A program made the translations under genes and the position numbers. The notes below the pieces were generated by a model that was given only the letters and a program-made list of their open reading frames with translations, was not told where the DNA came from and did not search any database. A DNA stretch of 64,000 nt from Polycladomyces zharkentensis (lineage in GTDB: Bacteria > Bacillota > Bacilli > Thermoactinomycetales > JIR-001): the NCBI RefSeq assembly GCF_016938855.1, contig NZ_JAFHAP010000007.1, positions 19,053 to 83,052 of the forward strand, in the 5' to 3' direction. Of the stretch, positions 23,960 to 33,448 are shown piece after piece. Each line of letters begins with the position of its first letter. Within the stretch, counting starts at the first letter, position 1.

Positions 23960-24249
23960 GAGCACGTTCACTCCTTTCCCAAAGAAAATGCCACAAGCTG
24001 GCAGGCCTGTGGCGATGTGCATGCAAACGTAAAAAAAGCCACAGGCCGCTCGCCCTGTGGCGGGGGTGCAAGATACCATGGGTCAAAGGAGGAAATCTCA
24101 GATCATCCGTCGAGGTCGCCGGTGGGAATATATGATACGATTGTCCCACTTGCCGTTGATTGGAAAGAGGGTGGAACAGTGAATCGGAAGCTTCTCATGT
24201 CGGCGACTTCCCTTTCCTCCTCAGTAACGAAAAACGATGACTGACCAAC
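23960..24249 (-). promoter_or_regulatory. Long structured leader of the ABC exporter operon, candidate attenuator or riboswitch of unknown class
   Basis: On the minus strand, nested pairings are visible: GGAGGAAA (24220-24213) with TTTCCTCC (24095-24088), GTCGCC (24207-24202) with GGCGAC (24120-24115), and GTGGGA (24149-24144) with TCCCAC (24127-24122). A terminator hairpin follows, then a second hairpin (24013-23990, GCCACAGG with CTTGTGGC, a G-U pair included) just before the ribosome binding site. The terminator 3' arm CCTGTGGC can also pair with the second GCCACAGG, giving an alternative fold. I do not match it to any riboswitch consensus I know. Confidence 0.6.
24031..24061 (-). terminator. 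Terminator inside the ABC exporter leader
   Basis: On the minus strand GCCACAGG pairs with CCTGTGGC around GCGAGCGG and is followed by seven T residues, about 70 bases before the ATPase start codon. This is the position expected for transcription attenuation. Confidence 0.85.
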
Positions 24250-24255
24250 GATTTT

Positions 24256-24284
24256 ATTTTATCGATCGTCCCAGGAAATGTCAA
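24256..24284 (-). promoter_or_regulatory. Sigma-A promoter of the ABC exporter operon
   Basis: On the minus strand TTGACA (24284-24279), 17-base spacer, TAAAAT (24261-24256). The predicted start is near 24249. Confidence 0.85.
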
Positions 24285-24396
24285 CCATCCCACGTTCTTT
24301 TTTCCTCGTATGATAGACTTGCCTATTTTCCGCTCGCCCGGTATGGTATCGTCAAGTTGATCAAAATATACATGGATAAAGGGGAGACGTGGAACG

Positions 24397-25080
24397 ATGT
24401 CGCATCATGCCATGATTTTTGATTTGGACGGAACGTTGTTTCAAACGGAGAAAGTGGCGGTACCGGCTTTTCGCCGGGCATTTGAGCGATTGCTGCAGTC
24501 GGGTCGGTATGAAGGGCCTTTACCGACCGATAAAGAGATTCAATCCGTATTCGGTCTCACTCATACAGAGATCTGGAACCGATTGCTCCCCGGAGCTGAC
24601 GAAGAGACCAAACAAATGGCCGATCGCTGGATGTTGGAGGAAGAGTTGCACTGTTTGCGGCAGGGAATGGGAGCGTTGTACCCCGGTGTGGACGAGACGC
24701 TGCACAGGCTTGCGCGGGATGGATGGCGTCTGTTTATCGCCAGTAACGGCATTTTACCCTATGTGAAAGGTGTATTGACGGCATTTGAGCTGCTTCCGCT
24801 GTTTTCCGGCATCTATACCGCGGGTGAATACCAGACCCGTGAAAAAAAGGTGTTGGTTCGCATACTGATGGAGGAACACGGGGTGACGGGCGGTTACATG
24901 GTGGGTGACCGCAGTTCGGATGTGGAAGCCGGTCTGTACAACGGTCTGACGGTCATCGGATGTCGATACGCCGGTTTTCCCAGTTTCAGCGGAGAAAAGG
25001 AGCTGGAAGGGGCGCATGTGGTGATCGACTCGTTCCCCACTTTGTTGGACGTGGTAAAGTACTCATCTGAAAAAGAGTAA
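24397..25080 (+). CDS. HAD-superfamily hydrolase (phosphoglycolate phosphatase-like)
   Basis: A 227-residue HAD phosphatase. Motif I is FDLDGTLFQTE near residues 8-18 with the nucleophile Asp, motif II is FIASNG, and motif IV is YMVGDRSSDVEAG, with Asp residues for Mg2+. A helical cap lies between motifs I and II (FRRAFERLLQSGRYEGPLPT). Its ATG at 24397 has GGGGAGACG upstream. A possible promoter reads TTGCCT-17-TATGGT just upstream. The closest functional label is a phosphoglycolate phosphatase or a nucleotide/sugar phosphatase, but the substrate cannot be set from sequence. It is monocistronic. Confidence 0.9.
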   Translation: MSHHAMIFDLDGTLFQTEKVAVPAFRRAFERLLQSGRYEGPLPTDKEIQSVFGLTHTEIWNRLLPGADEETKQMADRWMLEEELHCLRQGMGALYPGVDETLHRLARDGWRLFIASNGILPYVKGVLTAFELLPLFSGIYTAGEYQTREKKVLVRILMEEHGVTGGYMVGDRSSDVEAGLYNGLTVIGCRYAGFPSFSGEKELEGAHVVIDSFPTLLDVVKYSSEKE

Positions 25081-25119
25081 AAACGGGGAAGCTCGTTTGC
25101 CGGTGAGTGTATCACGTCA

Positions 25120-25290
25120 GGGTGTCTGCCAAATTCATGAGCGAGCAGACTTGCCAGGTGATCGAAAACCCTTGCCCGGCCTGATGAGGACCAGGAACGC
25201 GCTGGAATGAAATCGCGGGCAACTCCTTCCGAGTGAAGCCCACTTTGCCCGCGTCTGCACTCCGGGTCGGAGCGGCCATGACACACCGAG
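25120..25290 (+). repeat. Dispersed intergenic repeat, copy before the MgtC gene
   Basis: The core CAGGAACGCGCTGGAATGAA continuing AATCGCGGGCAACTCCTTCC lines up with the 6.9-kb copy. The ends GGGTGTCTG and CATGACACACC are imperfect versions of its terminal inverted repeat. It fills most of the 298-base gap between the HAD gene and the MgtC gene. Confidence 0.5.
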
Positions 25291-25378
25291 CCGGGGAGCG
25301 ATGTGGGTGATATTCGTTCACCCAAAACGCCTTGGAAAAACAATGACGGAATTTAAGGAGGATGAGGAGGGGAAACGG

Positions 25379-26068
25379 ATGGAGAATGTATGGTCGATTT
25401 CCATCGGAGAAGCGACATTGCGGTTGTTTTTGGCGGTTGTTTTGGGTGGTTTGATCGGGTGGGAGCGGGAACACAACAACCATCCCGCCGGTTTTCGCAC
25501 CCATATTTTGGTGAGTTTGGGATCAGCGCTGATCATGTTGTTGTCCATCTACGGCTTTTCGGAGTTTGTACATGAGCCCAACGTCAGGACCGATCCGGCA
25601 CGGTTGGCGGCCCAGGTCGTCAGCGGAATCGGGTTTCTGGGAGCGGGTACGATTTTGCGTCACGGATTTTCGGTGACGGGACTCACCACTGCCGCTTCGT
25701 TGTGGGTGGTCTCCGGCATCGGGCTGGCGTCGGGTGCGGGATTTTATTACCCTGCCATATTGACTACCGCACTGGCGCTGATCAGTTTGGAACTGTTGAA
25801 CCGGGTGGAACATCTCCTGTTTGTCTCCCGACGTCTGAAAACGTTGCGCATCCGAGTGAAGGACCGGCCGGGTACATTGGGGGATTTGGCGACAATCCTG
25901 TCGCAGTTCGGTGCCAGCATCCGCAAGGTCTCCATTGAGGAGGAGGACCCGGAGGAGAACATGATCGATATCGTGTTTACGATTCGGATGCCGGAAAAAT
26001 TCCCGGAAAGCGATTTGATTGAAAAAATGAGGCAAGTGGAAGGTGTGAAGGCTGTTGTTTCCGGGTAA
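25379..26068 (+). CDS. MgtC/SapB-family membrane protein
   Basis: About 229 residues from an ATG seven bases after GAGGAGGGG; the longer frame from 25301 has no site. The N-terminal 130 residues hold about four hydrophobic helices with the family signatures GGLIGWEREHNNHPAGFRTH, AAQVVSGIGFLGAGTILRHG and VTGLTTAASLWVVSGIGLAS. The C-terminal 80 residues (LKTLRIRVKDRPGTLGDLAT) look like an ACT-type regulatory domain. MgtC proteins act in Mg2+ homeostasis and membrane energetics; a direct transport role is not established. The gene stands alone. Confidence 0.92.
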   Translation: MENVWSISIGEATLRLFLAVVLGGLIGWEREHNNHPAGFRTHILVSLGSALIMLLSIYGFSEFVHEPNVRTDPARLAAQVVSGIGFLGAGTILRHGFSVTGLTTAASLWVVSGIGLASGAGFYYPAILTTALALISLELLNRVEHLLFVSRRLKTLRIRVKDRPGTLGDLATILSQFGASIRKVSIEEEDPEENMIDIVFTIRMPEKFPESDLIEKMRQVEGVKAVVSG

Positions 26069-26137
26069 TCCAGTAAATGAGAGATTGTATGAAATGCCGG
26101 CGATCAAGAAAAAATGAGAAGGACGGCTGTTCCCCTC

Positions 26138-26166
26138 TTGGCGAAAAAATGGGAATGAATTATAAT
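26138..26166 (+). promoter_or_regulatory. Sigma-A promoter of the ctsR-clpC operon
   Basis: TTGGCG (26138-26143), 17-base spacer, TATAAT (26161-26166). The CtsR operator begins 10 bases downstream and overlaps the expected start site. Confidence 0.85.
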
Positions 26167-26176
26167 AAAGTCAGAA

Positions 26177-26193
26177 GGTCAAAGTTAGTCAAA
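26177..26193. promoter_or_regulatory. CtsR operator (tandem heptad)
   Basis: GGTCAAA (26177-26183) and AGTCAAA (26187-26193), three bases apart, match the CtsR direct-repeat operator. It gives autoregulation of the heat-shock operon. Confidence 0.88.
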
Positions 26194-26212
26194 GTCAGCA
26201 GGAGGTTGTCCG

Positions 26213-26683
26213 ATGAGATGCATCACGGACATCATCGAACATCATCTGAAGAAAATTCTCAATGAAAGCCCGACGGGGACGATTGAGATAAAAAGAAGCG
26301 AACTGGCTCATCTGTTTCAATGTGTGCCTTCGCAAATCAACTATGTGATCAGTACCCGTTTTACCCTGGAAAAAGGGTACGTGGTGGAGAGCAAACGGGG
26401 CGGGGGTGGATTTATCCGCATTCGCAAAGTGAAACACGCTTCCAAACGCACCTATTTCGATGTGTTGCTCAAACAGATCGGTCATTCGATCCATCAGGCG
26501 GCTGCGGAAGATGTGATCGACCGTCTGCGGGATGACGGCATCATCACGGAGCGGGAAGCCAAGTTGCTGCGCAAATCGGTGTCCCGCGAAGTGCTGACAT
26601 TACCCGTCAATATTCGGGACCAGGTACGGGCGGATATGATGCGGGCGTGGGTCGCGATTCTAATGGCGGACAAAGGAGAGTGA
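26213..26683 (+). CDS. ctsR: Class III heat-shock repressor CtsR
   Basis: A 156-residue repressor of clp genes, the usual family length. The N-terminal winged helix (SELAHLFQCVPSQINYVIST) with the glycine-rich wing VESKRGGGGFIRI is diagnostic; its Arg-Gly-Gly-Gly loop senses heat and is the target of McsB. The C-terminal half is the dimer domain (LLRKSVSREVLTLPVNIRDQ). The ATG has GGAGG eight bases upstream. It heads ctsR-mcsA-mcsB-clpC and carries its own operator. Confidence 0.97.
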   Translation: MRCITDIIEHHLKKILNESPTGTIEIKRSELAHLFQCVPSQINYVISTRFTLEKGYVVESKRGGGGFIRIRKVKHASKRTYFDVLLKQIGHSIHQAAAEDVIDRLRDDGIITEREAKLLRKSVSREVLTLPVNIRDQVRADMMRAWVAILMADKGE

Positions 26684-26688
26684 CGCCG

Positions 26689-27216
26689 ATGCTATGTCAA
26701 GAGTGCGGAAAACGGCCGGCGACACTTCATTACACCAAAATTGTCAACGGCGAGAAAACGGAATTTCATCTCTGTGAAGTTTGTGCCCAGGAAAAAGGGG
26801 AACAGATCCCCATGATGGAAAACGGATTTTCCATTCATCAACTGTTGTCCGGACTGCTCAATTTCGATGCTCCTTATGGGGAAGGCGGACAGGCGAAGCA
26901 GTCGGTGCAGTCCGGTTCGCTCCGTTGTCCCACGTGTGGACTGACCTACACGCAATTCAGCAAGATCGGACGGTTGGGATGCAGTGATTGTTACCAAGCA
27001 TTCGGGGAGCGACTGATTCCGCTGTTTCGCCGGGTTCACGGCAGTACCAGCCACCGCGGCAAAGTGCCGGAACGAACGGGGGGACGGTTAAAGATTCGGC
27101 GGGAAATCGAACAGCTCAAGGAGCAGCTCAAGCAGTGCGTTGCCCGGGAAGCATTCGAGGAAGCGGCTCGTCTGCGTGACCGGATCCGCGCCCTGCAGAG
27201 GAAACTGGAAGGCTGA
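26689..27216 (+). CDS. mcsA: McsA, zinc-binding activator of the McsB arginine kinase
   Basis: A 175-residue protein with four zinc-finger CxxC pairs: CQECG, CEVC, CPTCG and CSDC. The C-terminal helix pair EIEQLKEQLKQCVAREAFEE is a UVR-type motif. McsA binds and activates McsB and regulates CtsR. The ATG at 26689 follows AAAGGAG with an 11-base gap and fits McsA homologs, which begin MxCQxC; the upstream in-frame start is rejected. It lies five bases after ctsR. Confidence 0.96.
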   Translation: MLCQECGKRPATLHYTKIVNGEKTEFHLCEVCAQEKGEQIPMMENGFSIHQLLSGLLNFDAPYGEGGQAKQSVQSGSLRCPTCGLTYTQFSKIGRLGCSDCYQAFGERLIPLFRRVHGSTSHRGKVPERTGGRLKIRREIEQLKEQLKQCVAREAFEEAARLRDRIRALQRKLEG

Positions 27217-27228
27217 AAGGGAGGGAGA

Positions 27229-28311
27229 ATGTTGTCGCTTCAACGCTTTATCCAAAGCGCGATGAGCGAGTGGATGCGAGGCGGAGGACCCCAATCCGAC
27301 ATCGTGATCAGCTCTCGCGTTCGCATCGCACGAAATTTGGCCGGCCTTCCCTTCCCGATGCTGGCGACCGCATCCCAGTCAGAAGAAGTGGTACGGCGGA
27401 TTGAAGAAGCATTTCAGGAAGAGAAGGAACAGCCGTATTTTCGCGACGCGGAATTGATCCGGATGGACACGTTGAATGACTTGCAGAAGCGCGTGTTGGT
27501 GGAGAAGCATTTGATCAGCCCTCATCTGGCGGAAGAGTCCCGTCACGGTGCAGTGATTTTAAGCGGAAACGAAGCGGTCAGTATCATGATCAACGAAGAG
27601 GATCATTTGCGCATTCAGTGCCTGTTCCCGGGATTTCAGCTGAAGCAAGCCTGGCAGTTGGCCGATCATATCGATGATACGTTGGAACACCATCTGTCGT
27701 ATGCATTTGACGAACACTGCGGATTTTTGACCAGCTGTCCCACCAATGTGGGGACGGCCATCCGGGCATCGGTGATGTTGCATTTGCCCGCCTTGGCCAT
27801 GACCCAGCAGCTGAACCGTCTGTTTCAGGCGATTGCCCAAGTCGGATTGGCCGTACGCGGAATCTACGGTGAGGGGAGTGAGGCGCTGGGCAACCTTTAC
27901 CAGGTATCCAACCAGGTTACATTGGGGCAGAAAGAAGAGGAGATCATCGATAATCTGGTCAGCGTGGTCGGCCAGATTATCGACCAGGAGCAGTCGGCCC
28001 GCCGGAGGTTGCTGGAATCTTCCCCGATCCAGCTGGAAGATCGTGTGCACCGGTCCTACGGCATCCTCGCTCATGCCAGGGTGATGGATTCCAAGGAGGC
28101 GATGCACCGGTTGTCCGATGTCCGGTTGGGCATCGACCTGGGGTTGATCAAAGGCGTTTCGGCTACGGTGCTGAATGAATTGATGGTAATGACCCAACCC
28201 GGATTTTTGCAACAATACGCTGGTCAGCGTCTGGACTCGGGCGAACGGGATATTCGTCGGGCGGTATTGATCCGGGAACGTTTGGCTATCGAACACAACG
28301 ACGAAAATTAA
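27229..28311 (+). CDS. mcsB: Protein arginine kinase McsB
   Basis: A 360-residue phosphagen-kinase-like enzyme that phosphorylates arginine side chains in proteins, marking them for ClpCP. Family landmarks: the nucleotide-binding SSRVRIARNLAGLPFP near residues 24-39, HLRIQCLFPGFQLKQAW, GFLTSCPTNVGTAIRASVML with the catalytic Cys, and RGIYGEGSEALGNLYQVSNQ. It starts at ATG 27229 with GGGAGGG upstream, 12 bases after mcsA, and is co-transcribed with clpC. Confidence 0.97.
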   Translation: MLSLQRFIQSAMSEWMRGGGPQSDIVISSRVRIARNLAGLPFPMLATASQSEEVVRRIEEAFQEEKEQPYFRDAELIRMDTLNDLQKRVLVEKHLISPHLAEESRHGAVILSGNEAVSIMINEEDHLRIQCLFPGFQLKQAWQLADHIDDTLEHHLSYAFDEHCGFLTSCPTNVGTAIRASVMLHLPALAMTQQLNRLFQAIAQVGLAVRGIYGEGSEALGNLYQVSNQVTLGQKEEEIIDNLVSVVGQIIDQEQSARRRLLESSPIQLEDRVHRSYGILAHARVMDSKEAMHRLSDVRLGIDLGLIKGVSATVLNELMVMTQPGFLQQYAGQRLDSGERDIRRAVLIRERLAIEHNDEN

Positions 28312-28328
28312 AGTGAGGTGGATGAACG

Positions 28329-30770
28329 ATGATGTTTGGCCGATTCACGGAACGCGCACAGAAGGTGTTGGCGCTGGCACAGGAGGAAGCCGTTCGTTTG
28401 GGTCACAGCAATATCGGTACGGAGCATATTTTGCTCGGTTTGGTGCGTGAAGGGGAAGGCATCGCCGCCAAGGCGCTGATCGGACTGGGTTTGGGCTTGG
28501 AAAAGATCCAAAACGAAGTGGAATCCCTCATTGGCAGGGGACAGGGCCAACCGACCAACATCGCCTATACACCCCGGGCGAAAAAGGTGATTGAACTCTC
28601 GATGGATGAAGCGCGCAAACTGGGTCATACCTATGTGGGTACGGAGCATATCCTGCTCGGCCTCATCCGTGAGGGTGAAGGAGTGGCTGCACGTGTGCTG
28701 AACAATTTGGGCGTCAGCCTGAATAAAGCACGGCAGCAAGTGCTGCAGCTGTTGGGAAGCAATGAAGCCGTTACCTCCCACCAAAGCGGGGGAGCCGGGG
28801 CCAACACACCGACGTTGGACAGCCTCGCCCGCGATTTGACCGCAGCGGCCCGGGAGGGCAACCTGGACCCGGTGATCGGGCGGAGCAAAGAAATTGAACG
28901 GGTGATCCAAGTGTTGTCCCGGCGGACCAAAAACAACCCGGTTCTGATCGGGGAGCCCGGTGTCGGGAAAACGGCGATCGCCGAAGGACTGGCGCAAAAG
29001 ATCGTCGACGGTGAAATCCCGGAAACCCTCCGGGGCAAGCGGGTGATGACGCTTGACATGGGCACCGTGGTTGCCGGCACCAAATACCGCGGGGAGTTTG
29101 AGGATCGGCTGAAAAAAATCATGGACGAGATCCGGCAGGCGGGCAACATCATCCTTTTCATCGACGAGCTGCACACGCTGATCGGCGCCGGTGGTGCGGA
29201 AGGAGCGATCGATGCCTCCAATATCCTGAAACCGGCACTGGCGCGTGGTGATCTGCAGTGCATCGGTGCCACCACGCTGGATGAGTATCGTAAATACATC
29301 GAGAAAGATGCCGCTTTGGAACGGCGCTTCCAACCGATCCAGGTTGACGAGCCGACACCGGAGGAAGCTGTTCTGATCCTGCAGGGTCTGCGCGACCGCT
29401 ATGAAGCGCATCACCGCGTGAAGATCACCGATGAAGCGATCGAAGCGGCGGTGAAACTGTCCGATCGTTACATCACTGACCGGTTCCTGCCGGACAAAGC
29501 GATCGACCTGATCGACGAGGCGGCTTCCCGTGTCCGTCTGCGTTCCTATACGGTGCCGCCTGAGTTGAAAGAGCTGGAGCAAAAATTGGAGGAAGTGCGC
29601 AAGGAAAAAGATGCGGCCGTGCAAAGCCAGGAGTTTGAAAAAGCCGCATCCCTGCGCGACCGGGAACAAAAACTGCGTGAGGAATTGGAAGAGACGCGTA
29701 ATCGGTGGAAAGCCGATCAAGGCAAAACCGATTCCGAGGTGACGGCCGAAGACATCGCGGATATCGTCTCGCATTGGACGGGTATTCCGGTGCGCAAATT
29801 GGCCGAGGAAGAGTCGGAGCGCCTGTTGAAGATGGAAGAAATCCTCCATCAGCGCGTCATCGGACAGGAAGAAGCGGTCAGAGCCGTCTCCCGGGCAATT
29901 CGCCGGGCACGTGCGGGATTGAAAGATCCGAAGCGTCCGATCGGCTCCTTCATCTTCCTCGGTCCGACCGGTGTGGGGAAAACCGAATTGGCACGGGCGC
30001 TGGCCGAAGCGCTGTTCGGAGATGAAAATGCGATGATTCGCATCGACATGTCCGAGTATATGGAGAAACACTCCACCAGCCGGTTGGTCGGAGCACCTCC
30101 GGGATACGTGGGATATGAAGAGGGCGGCCAATTGACCGAAAAAGTGCGGCGCAAACCGTATTCGGTGGTGTTGTTCGACGAGATCGAAAAAGCGCATCCC
30201 GAAGTGTTCAATATCCTGTTGCAAGTGTTGGAGGACGGTCGTTTGACCGACGGCAAGGGACGTTTGGTCGACTTCCGCAACACCGTGATCATCATGACCT
30301 CCAACGTTGGAGCGGACACGATCCGCAAAAGCACCCGGCTCGGGTTCACGACGGGTGACAATGACGGCTACGAGAACATGAAAGAAAATGTGATGCAGGA
30401 ACTCAAACGCAGTTTCCGTCCCGAGTTCCTCAACCGGATCGACGATGTCATTGTGTTCCACTCTCTGAAAGAAGAGCATTTGCAACAAATCGTCACTTTG
30501 ATGTCCGAGGAACTGCGTAAACGCCTGAAAGAACAGGACATTGACTTCGTGCTGACCGACGAGGCCAAAAAACACTTGGCCAAAGTCGGGTTTGACCCGC
30601 AATACGGTGCTCGTCCGCTGCGTCGCGCCATTCAAAAACACATCGAAGATCGGCTTTCCGAAGAGCTGTTGCGCGGCACAATTCAACGGGGTGATACCGT
30701 GAAAATCGATGTGAAGGACGGTCAGTTGACGGTGGAAAAAACGGAACTGAGTCCGTCGCCTACGCAGTGA
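28329..30770 (+). CDS. clpC: ClpC ATPase, protein unfoldase
   Basis: An 813-residue Hsp100 ATPase. Two N-terminal Clp repeats ([20 protein letters not shown] and [20 protein letters not shown]) bind adaptors. The first AAA+ module has Walker [12 protein letters not shown] and Walker [14 protein letters not shown]. The middle coiled domain includes a UVR-like stretch ([20 protein letters not shown]). The second AAA+ module has [15 protein letters not shown] and [14 protein letters not shown]. The RLGF sequence before TTGDNDGY is in the ClpP-contact loop region. It unfolds substrates for ClpP, including arginine-phosphorylated ones. ClpP is not in the window. It follows mcsB by 17 bases. Confidence 0.98.
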   Translation: MMFGRFTERAQKVLALAQEEAVRLGHSNIGTEHILLGLVREGEGIAAKALIGLGLGLEKIQNEVESLIGRGQGQPTNIAYTPRAKKVIELSMDEARKLGHTYVGTEHILLGLIREGEGVAARVLNNLGVSLNKARQQVLQLLGSNEAVTSHQSGGAGANTPTLDSLARDLTAAAREGNLDPVIGRSKEIERVIQVLSRRTKNNPVLIGEPGVGKTAIAEGLAQKIVDGEIPETLRGKRVMTLDMGTVVAGTKYRGEFEDRLKKIMDEIRQAGNIILFIDELHTLIGAGGAEGAIDASNILKPALARGDLQCIGATTLDEYRKYIEKDAALERRFQPIQVDEPTPEEAVLILQGLRDRYEAHHRVKITDEAIEAAVKLSDRYITDRFLPDKAIDLIDEAASRVRLRSYTVPPELKELEQKLEEVRKEKDAAVQSQEFEKAASLRDREQKLREELEETRNRWKADQGKTDSEVTAEDIADIVSHWTGIPVRKLAEEESERLLKMEEILHQRVIGQEEAVRAVSRAIRRARAGLKDPKRPIGSFIFLGPTGVGKTELARALAEALFGDENAMIRIDMSEYMEKHSTSRLVGAPPGYVGYEEGGQLTEKVRRKPYSVVLFDEIEKAHPEVFNILLQVLEDGRLTDGKGRLVDFRNTVIIMTSNVGADTIRKSTRLGFTTGDNDGYENMKENVMQELKRSFRPEFLNRIDDVIVFHSLKEEHLQQIVTLMSEELRKRLKEQDIDFVLTDEAKKHLAKVGFDPQYGARPLRRAIQKHIEDRLSEELLRGTIQRGDTVKIDVKDGQLTVEKTELSPSPTQ

Positions 30771-30780
30771 CGGTTGCCAC

Positions 30781-30812
30781 GGCCCCTCTAGCGAGGGGCC
30801 TTCCGGTTTTCT
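30781..30812 (+). terminator. Weak terminator or hairpin after clpC
   Basis: GGCCCCTC pairs with GAGGGGCC around TAGC, followed by TTCCGGTTTT, a poor T tract, so read-through into radA is likely. Confidence 0.5.
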
Positions 30813-30882
30813 GACCAACGTGCCGAACCCGAATGATCGTGCTATAATGAGAATGAATATCGACGATGGATGGGGTCGCCAA

Positions 30883-32265
30883 GTGGCAAAAACGAAAAGC
30901 AAATTCGCCTGTCAGGAATGCGGGTATATATCGGCCAAATGGATGGGACGCTGCCCCGGATGCGGTGGATGGAACACCATGGTGGAAGAACGGGAAACAA
31001 CCGGGTCACGAGCAGGAGGATGGGGCGGTGTATCCCGTAAAAAACAGCAGAAAGCTGTTCCGATCACACGGGTGGAACAGGTGAGGCAAACCCGTGCAGA
31101 CACCGGTATTCGCGAACTGAACCGTGTATTGGGCGGCGGTGTGGTTCCGGGATCGCTCATCCTGGTGGGGGGCGATCCGGGCATCGGCAAATCCACGTTG
31201 CTGTTACAAGCATCATTTCAGTTGGCTGTTCGCGGCGTCTTGGTGCTCTATGTCTCAGGGGAAGAATCAGCGGAGCAGACCCGAATGCGTGCGGACCGCC
31301 TCGGGGCGTTGGACGAGCGTTTGCTGGTGGCATCGGAAACGGATCTGACTGCCGTGGAGTCTCTGGTAGAGCAAGTACAACCGAAAGTGCTGGTAATCGA
31401 CTCCATCCAGACGATATACCATCCCGACTTGGGATCGGCCCCCGGGAGTGTCGCGCAAGTGCGGGAATGTACCGGACAGTTGATGCGACTCGCCAAGGAA
31501 CGGGGAGTCACGGTCATCATCGTCGGTCACGTCACCAAAGCGGGCGCGATCGCAGGTCCCCGGCTGTTGGAGCATATGGTGGACGCGGTGTTGTATTTTG
31601 AAGGCGAGCGGCATCACACCTACCGCGTGCTCCGGGCCGTGAAAAACCGGTTTGGCTCTACCAACGAGATCGGCGTATTTGAAATGAAGTCAGAAGGATT
31701 GGCAGAAGTATCCAATCCTTCTGAGATGTTTTTGTCCCAGCGCCCGTCCGGTGTGGCCGGTTCAGCCGTAACGGCGAGCGTCGAAGGAACACGGCCGATT
31801 TTGGTCGAATTGCAAGCGTTGGTGGCACCTACCAGTTTTGCGACCCCCAAACGGATGGCAACCGGTGTGGACCACCATCGTGTGGCCATGATTTTGGCTG
31901 TGTTGGAAAAGCGTCTGGGCATGTTTCTGCAAAATCAGGATGCATACGTCAATGTGGTGGGGGGCGTGCGCTTGGACGAACCGGCCGCTGATCTGGCCGT
32001 GGCTGTCAGCATCGCTTCCAGTTTTCGCGATCGTCCGACGGGAGCGCGTGACGTCGTCATCGGAGAAGTGGGTTTGACCGGTGAGGTTCGGGGCGTTTCC
32101 CGAATGGAACAGCGGGTGGCGGAAGCCCATCAAATGGGCTTTCGACGAGTCATCATTCCGGAGAAAAGCCGGAAAGGCTGGACGCCGCCGGCCGGGTTGG
32201 AAGTGATCGGGGTTTCGACGGTTGAAGAGGCATTGGAAGTCGCGTTGGGAGGGTCGGATCAGTGA
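30883..32265 (+). CDS. radA: DNA repair protein RadA
   Basis: A 460-residue RecA-like branch-migration protein. A C4 zinc finger ([18 protein letters not shown]) opens the protein, then Walker [13 protein letters not shown], the RadA motif [12 protein letters not shown], and a C-terminal Lon-protease-like domain ([20 protein letters not shown]). The GTG at 30883 is preferred since homologs begin MAKxKxxFxCxxCG; the upstream extension is not conserved. The stop overlaps the start of disA (GTGA), as in other Bacillales. Confidence 0.96.
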   Translation: MAKTKSKFACQECGYISAKWMGRCPGCGGWNTMVEERETTGSRAGGWGGVSRKKQQKAVPITRVEQVRQTRADTGIRELNRVLGGGVVPGSLILVGGDPGIGKSTLLLQASFQLAVRGVLVLYVSGEESAEQTRMRADRLGALDERLLVASETDLTAVESLVEQVQPKVLVIDSIQTIYHPDLGSAPGSVAQVRECTGQLMRLAKERGVTVIIVGHVTKAGAIAGPRLLEHMVDAVLYFEGERHHTYRVLRAVKNRFGSTNEIGVFEMKSEGLAEVSNPSEMFLSQRPSGVAGSAVTASVEGTRPILVELQALVAPTSFATPKRMATGVDHHRVAMILAVLEKRLGMFLQNQDAYVNVVGGVRLDEPAADLAVAVSIASSFRDRPTGARDVVIGEVGLTGEVRGVSRMEQRVAEAHQMGFRRVIIPEKSRKGWTPPAGLEVIGVSTVEEALEVALGGSDQ

Positions 32266-33341
32266 GGGAAAAAAGCGAAAGGGATCAATTTGTCAGCCGT
32301 GTGTTACGAATGGTTGCTCCGGGAACCCAATTCCGTGAAGGATTGGACAATGTGTTGGGGGCCAAGACCGGGGCGTTGATCGTGGTGGGCTATGATGACA
32401 GTGTGCGGGAGATCGTGGACGGTGGATTTCACATTGACAGTCCGTTTTCGGCCGCCCACCTGTATGAGCTGGCCAAAATGGATGGCGCCATCATTTTAAG
32501 TGACGACGGGAAACGCATTTTGTATGCCAACACCCAACTGGTGCCCAGTTCATCCATCCCTTCGACGGAAACGGGGATCCGTCACCGAACGGCCCAACGA
32601 ACAGCACGGCAGACGAATAAACTGGTCATCGCCATTTCCCAGCGGCGAAATGTGATCACGCTGTACCAGGGCAACTTCCGTTATGCGCTGAAGGATATCG
32701 GTGTCATTCTCACCAAAGCCAATCAAGCCATCCAGACGCTGGAGAAGTACAAATCCGTACTGGACCAGTCAACGACCAATCTGAGCGCATTGGAATTTGA
32801 AGAGTTGGTTACGTTAAACGAAGTGGCCATGGTGATCCAGCGGATCGAGATGGTATTGCGCATTAAGAGTGAAATCCAGACCTATATCAACGAGCTGGGG
32901 ACGGAAGGCCGTCTGATCAGTATGCAGATGGAAGAGCTGGTGGCCAATGTTGAAGATGAAGCGTATCGGCTGATCAAGGATTACTGTTATGACCCGCATA
33001 AAATCTCACCGGAAGATGTGTTGAAGGAACTGAAGGAACTGTCTGCTGATGAATTGTTGGAACACGGCAACATTGTACGCATTTTGGGATATCCGTCGAA
33101 TATCAATATTCAGGAAGAGGCCGTCTCTCCGCGAGGCTACAGAATTCTGAACAAAATTCCACGTCTTCCCGCCCCCATTATCCAAAAGCTGATCGATAAA
33201 TTCGGTTCGTTGCCGCGCGTGATGATGGCAACGATCGAAGAGCTGGACGAAGTGGAGGGAATCGGAGACGTGCGGGCCCGGGCGATCAAGGAGGGGCTGA
33301 AGCGCATTCAGGAACAGGTCTTTATTGACAGACATATCTAA
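32262..33341 (+). CDS. disA: DNA integrity scanning diadenylate cyclase DisA
   Basis: A 359-residue c-di-AMP synthase that scans DNA for branched structures. The DAC domain shows DGA (residues 74-76 in [11 protein letters not shown]) and RHR (107-109 in [13 protein letters not shown]), the signature ATP-binding residues. A helical spine follows, then a C-terminal helix-hairpin-helix DNA-binding domain ([20 protein letters not shown]). It starts at a GTG overlapping the radA stop. It is coupled to radA, and RadA is known to inhibit DisA. Confidence 0.97.
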   Translation: MREKSERDQFVSRVLRMVAPGTQFREGLDNVLGAKTGALIVVGYDDSVREIVDGGFHIDSPFSAAHLYELAKMDGAIILSDDGKRILYANTQLVPSSSIPSTETGIRHRTAQRTARQTNKLVIAISQRRNVITLYQGNFRYALKDIGVILTKANQAIQTLEKYKSVLDQSTTNLSALEFEELVTLNEVAMVIQRIEMVLRIKSEIQTYINELGTEGRLISMQMEELVANVEDEAYRLIKDYCYDPHKISPEDVLKELKELSADELLEHGNIVRILGYPSNINIQEEAVSPRGYRILNKIPRLPAPIIQKLIDKFGSLPRVMMATIEELDEVEGIGDVRARAIKEGLKRIQEQVFIDRHI

Positions 33342-33448
33342 ATAACCTAGAATGAAACCACAACAAAGCCTGCCAATTATGAAGGGAGATGACGTGTTAT
33401 TTTCGTTCGCGGAAACGGCATTTCAAAGGATTTGGGGGGTTCCCTTCT

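Noticed and set aside
24168-24190. T-box-like AGGGTGGAACAG on the plus strand
   Set aside because: The invariant CCGCG part is missing (CAGTGAA follows), no terminator comes after it, and the stronger signals in this region are on the minus strand.
28308-30902. Very long minus-strand open frame (864 codons) opposite clpC
   Set aside because: It mirrors the codon structure of clpC on the other strand, has a composition dominated by Arg/His/Phe/Gln, and has no family signal. The same is true of long frames opposite gltX, rpoB, rpoC, fusA and tuf.
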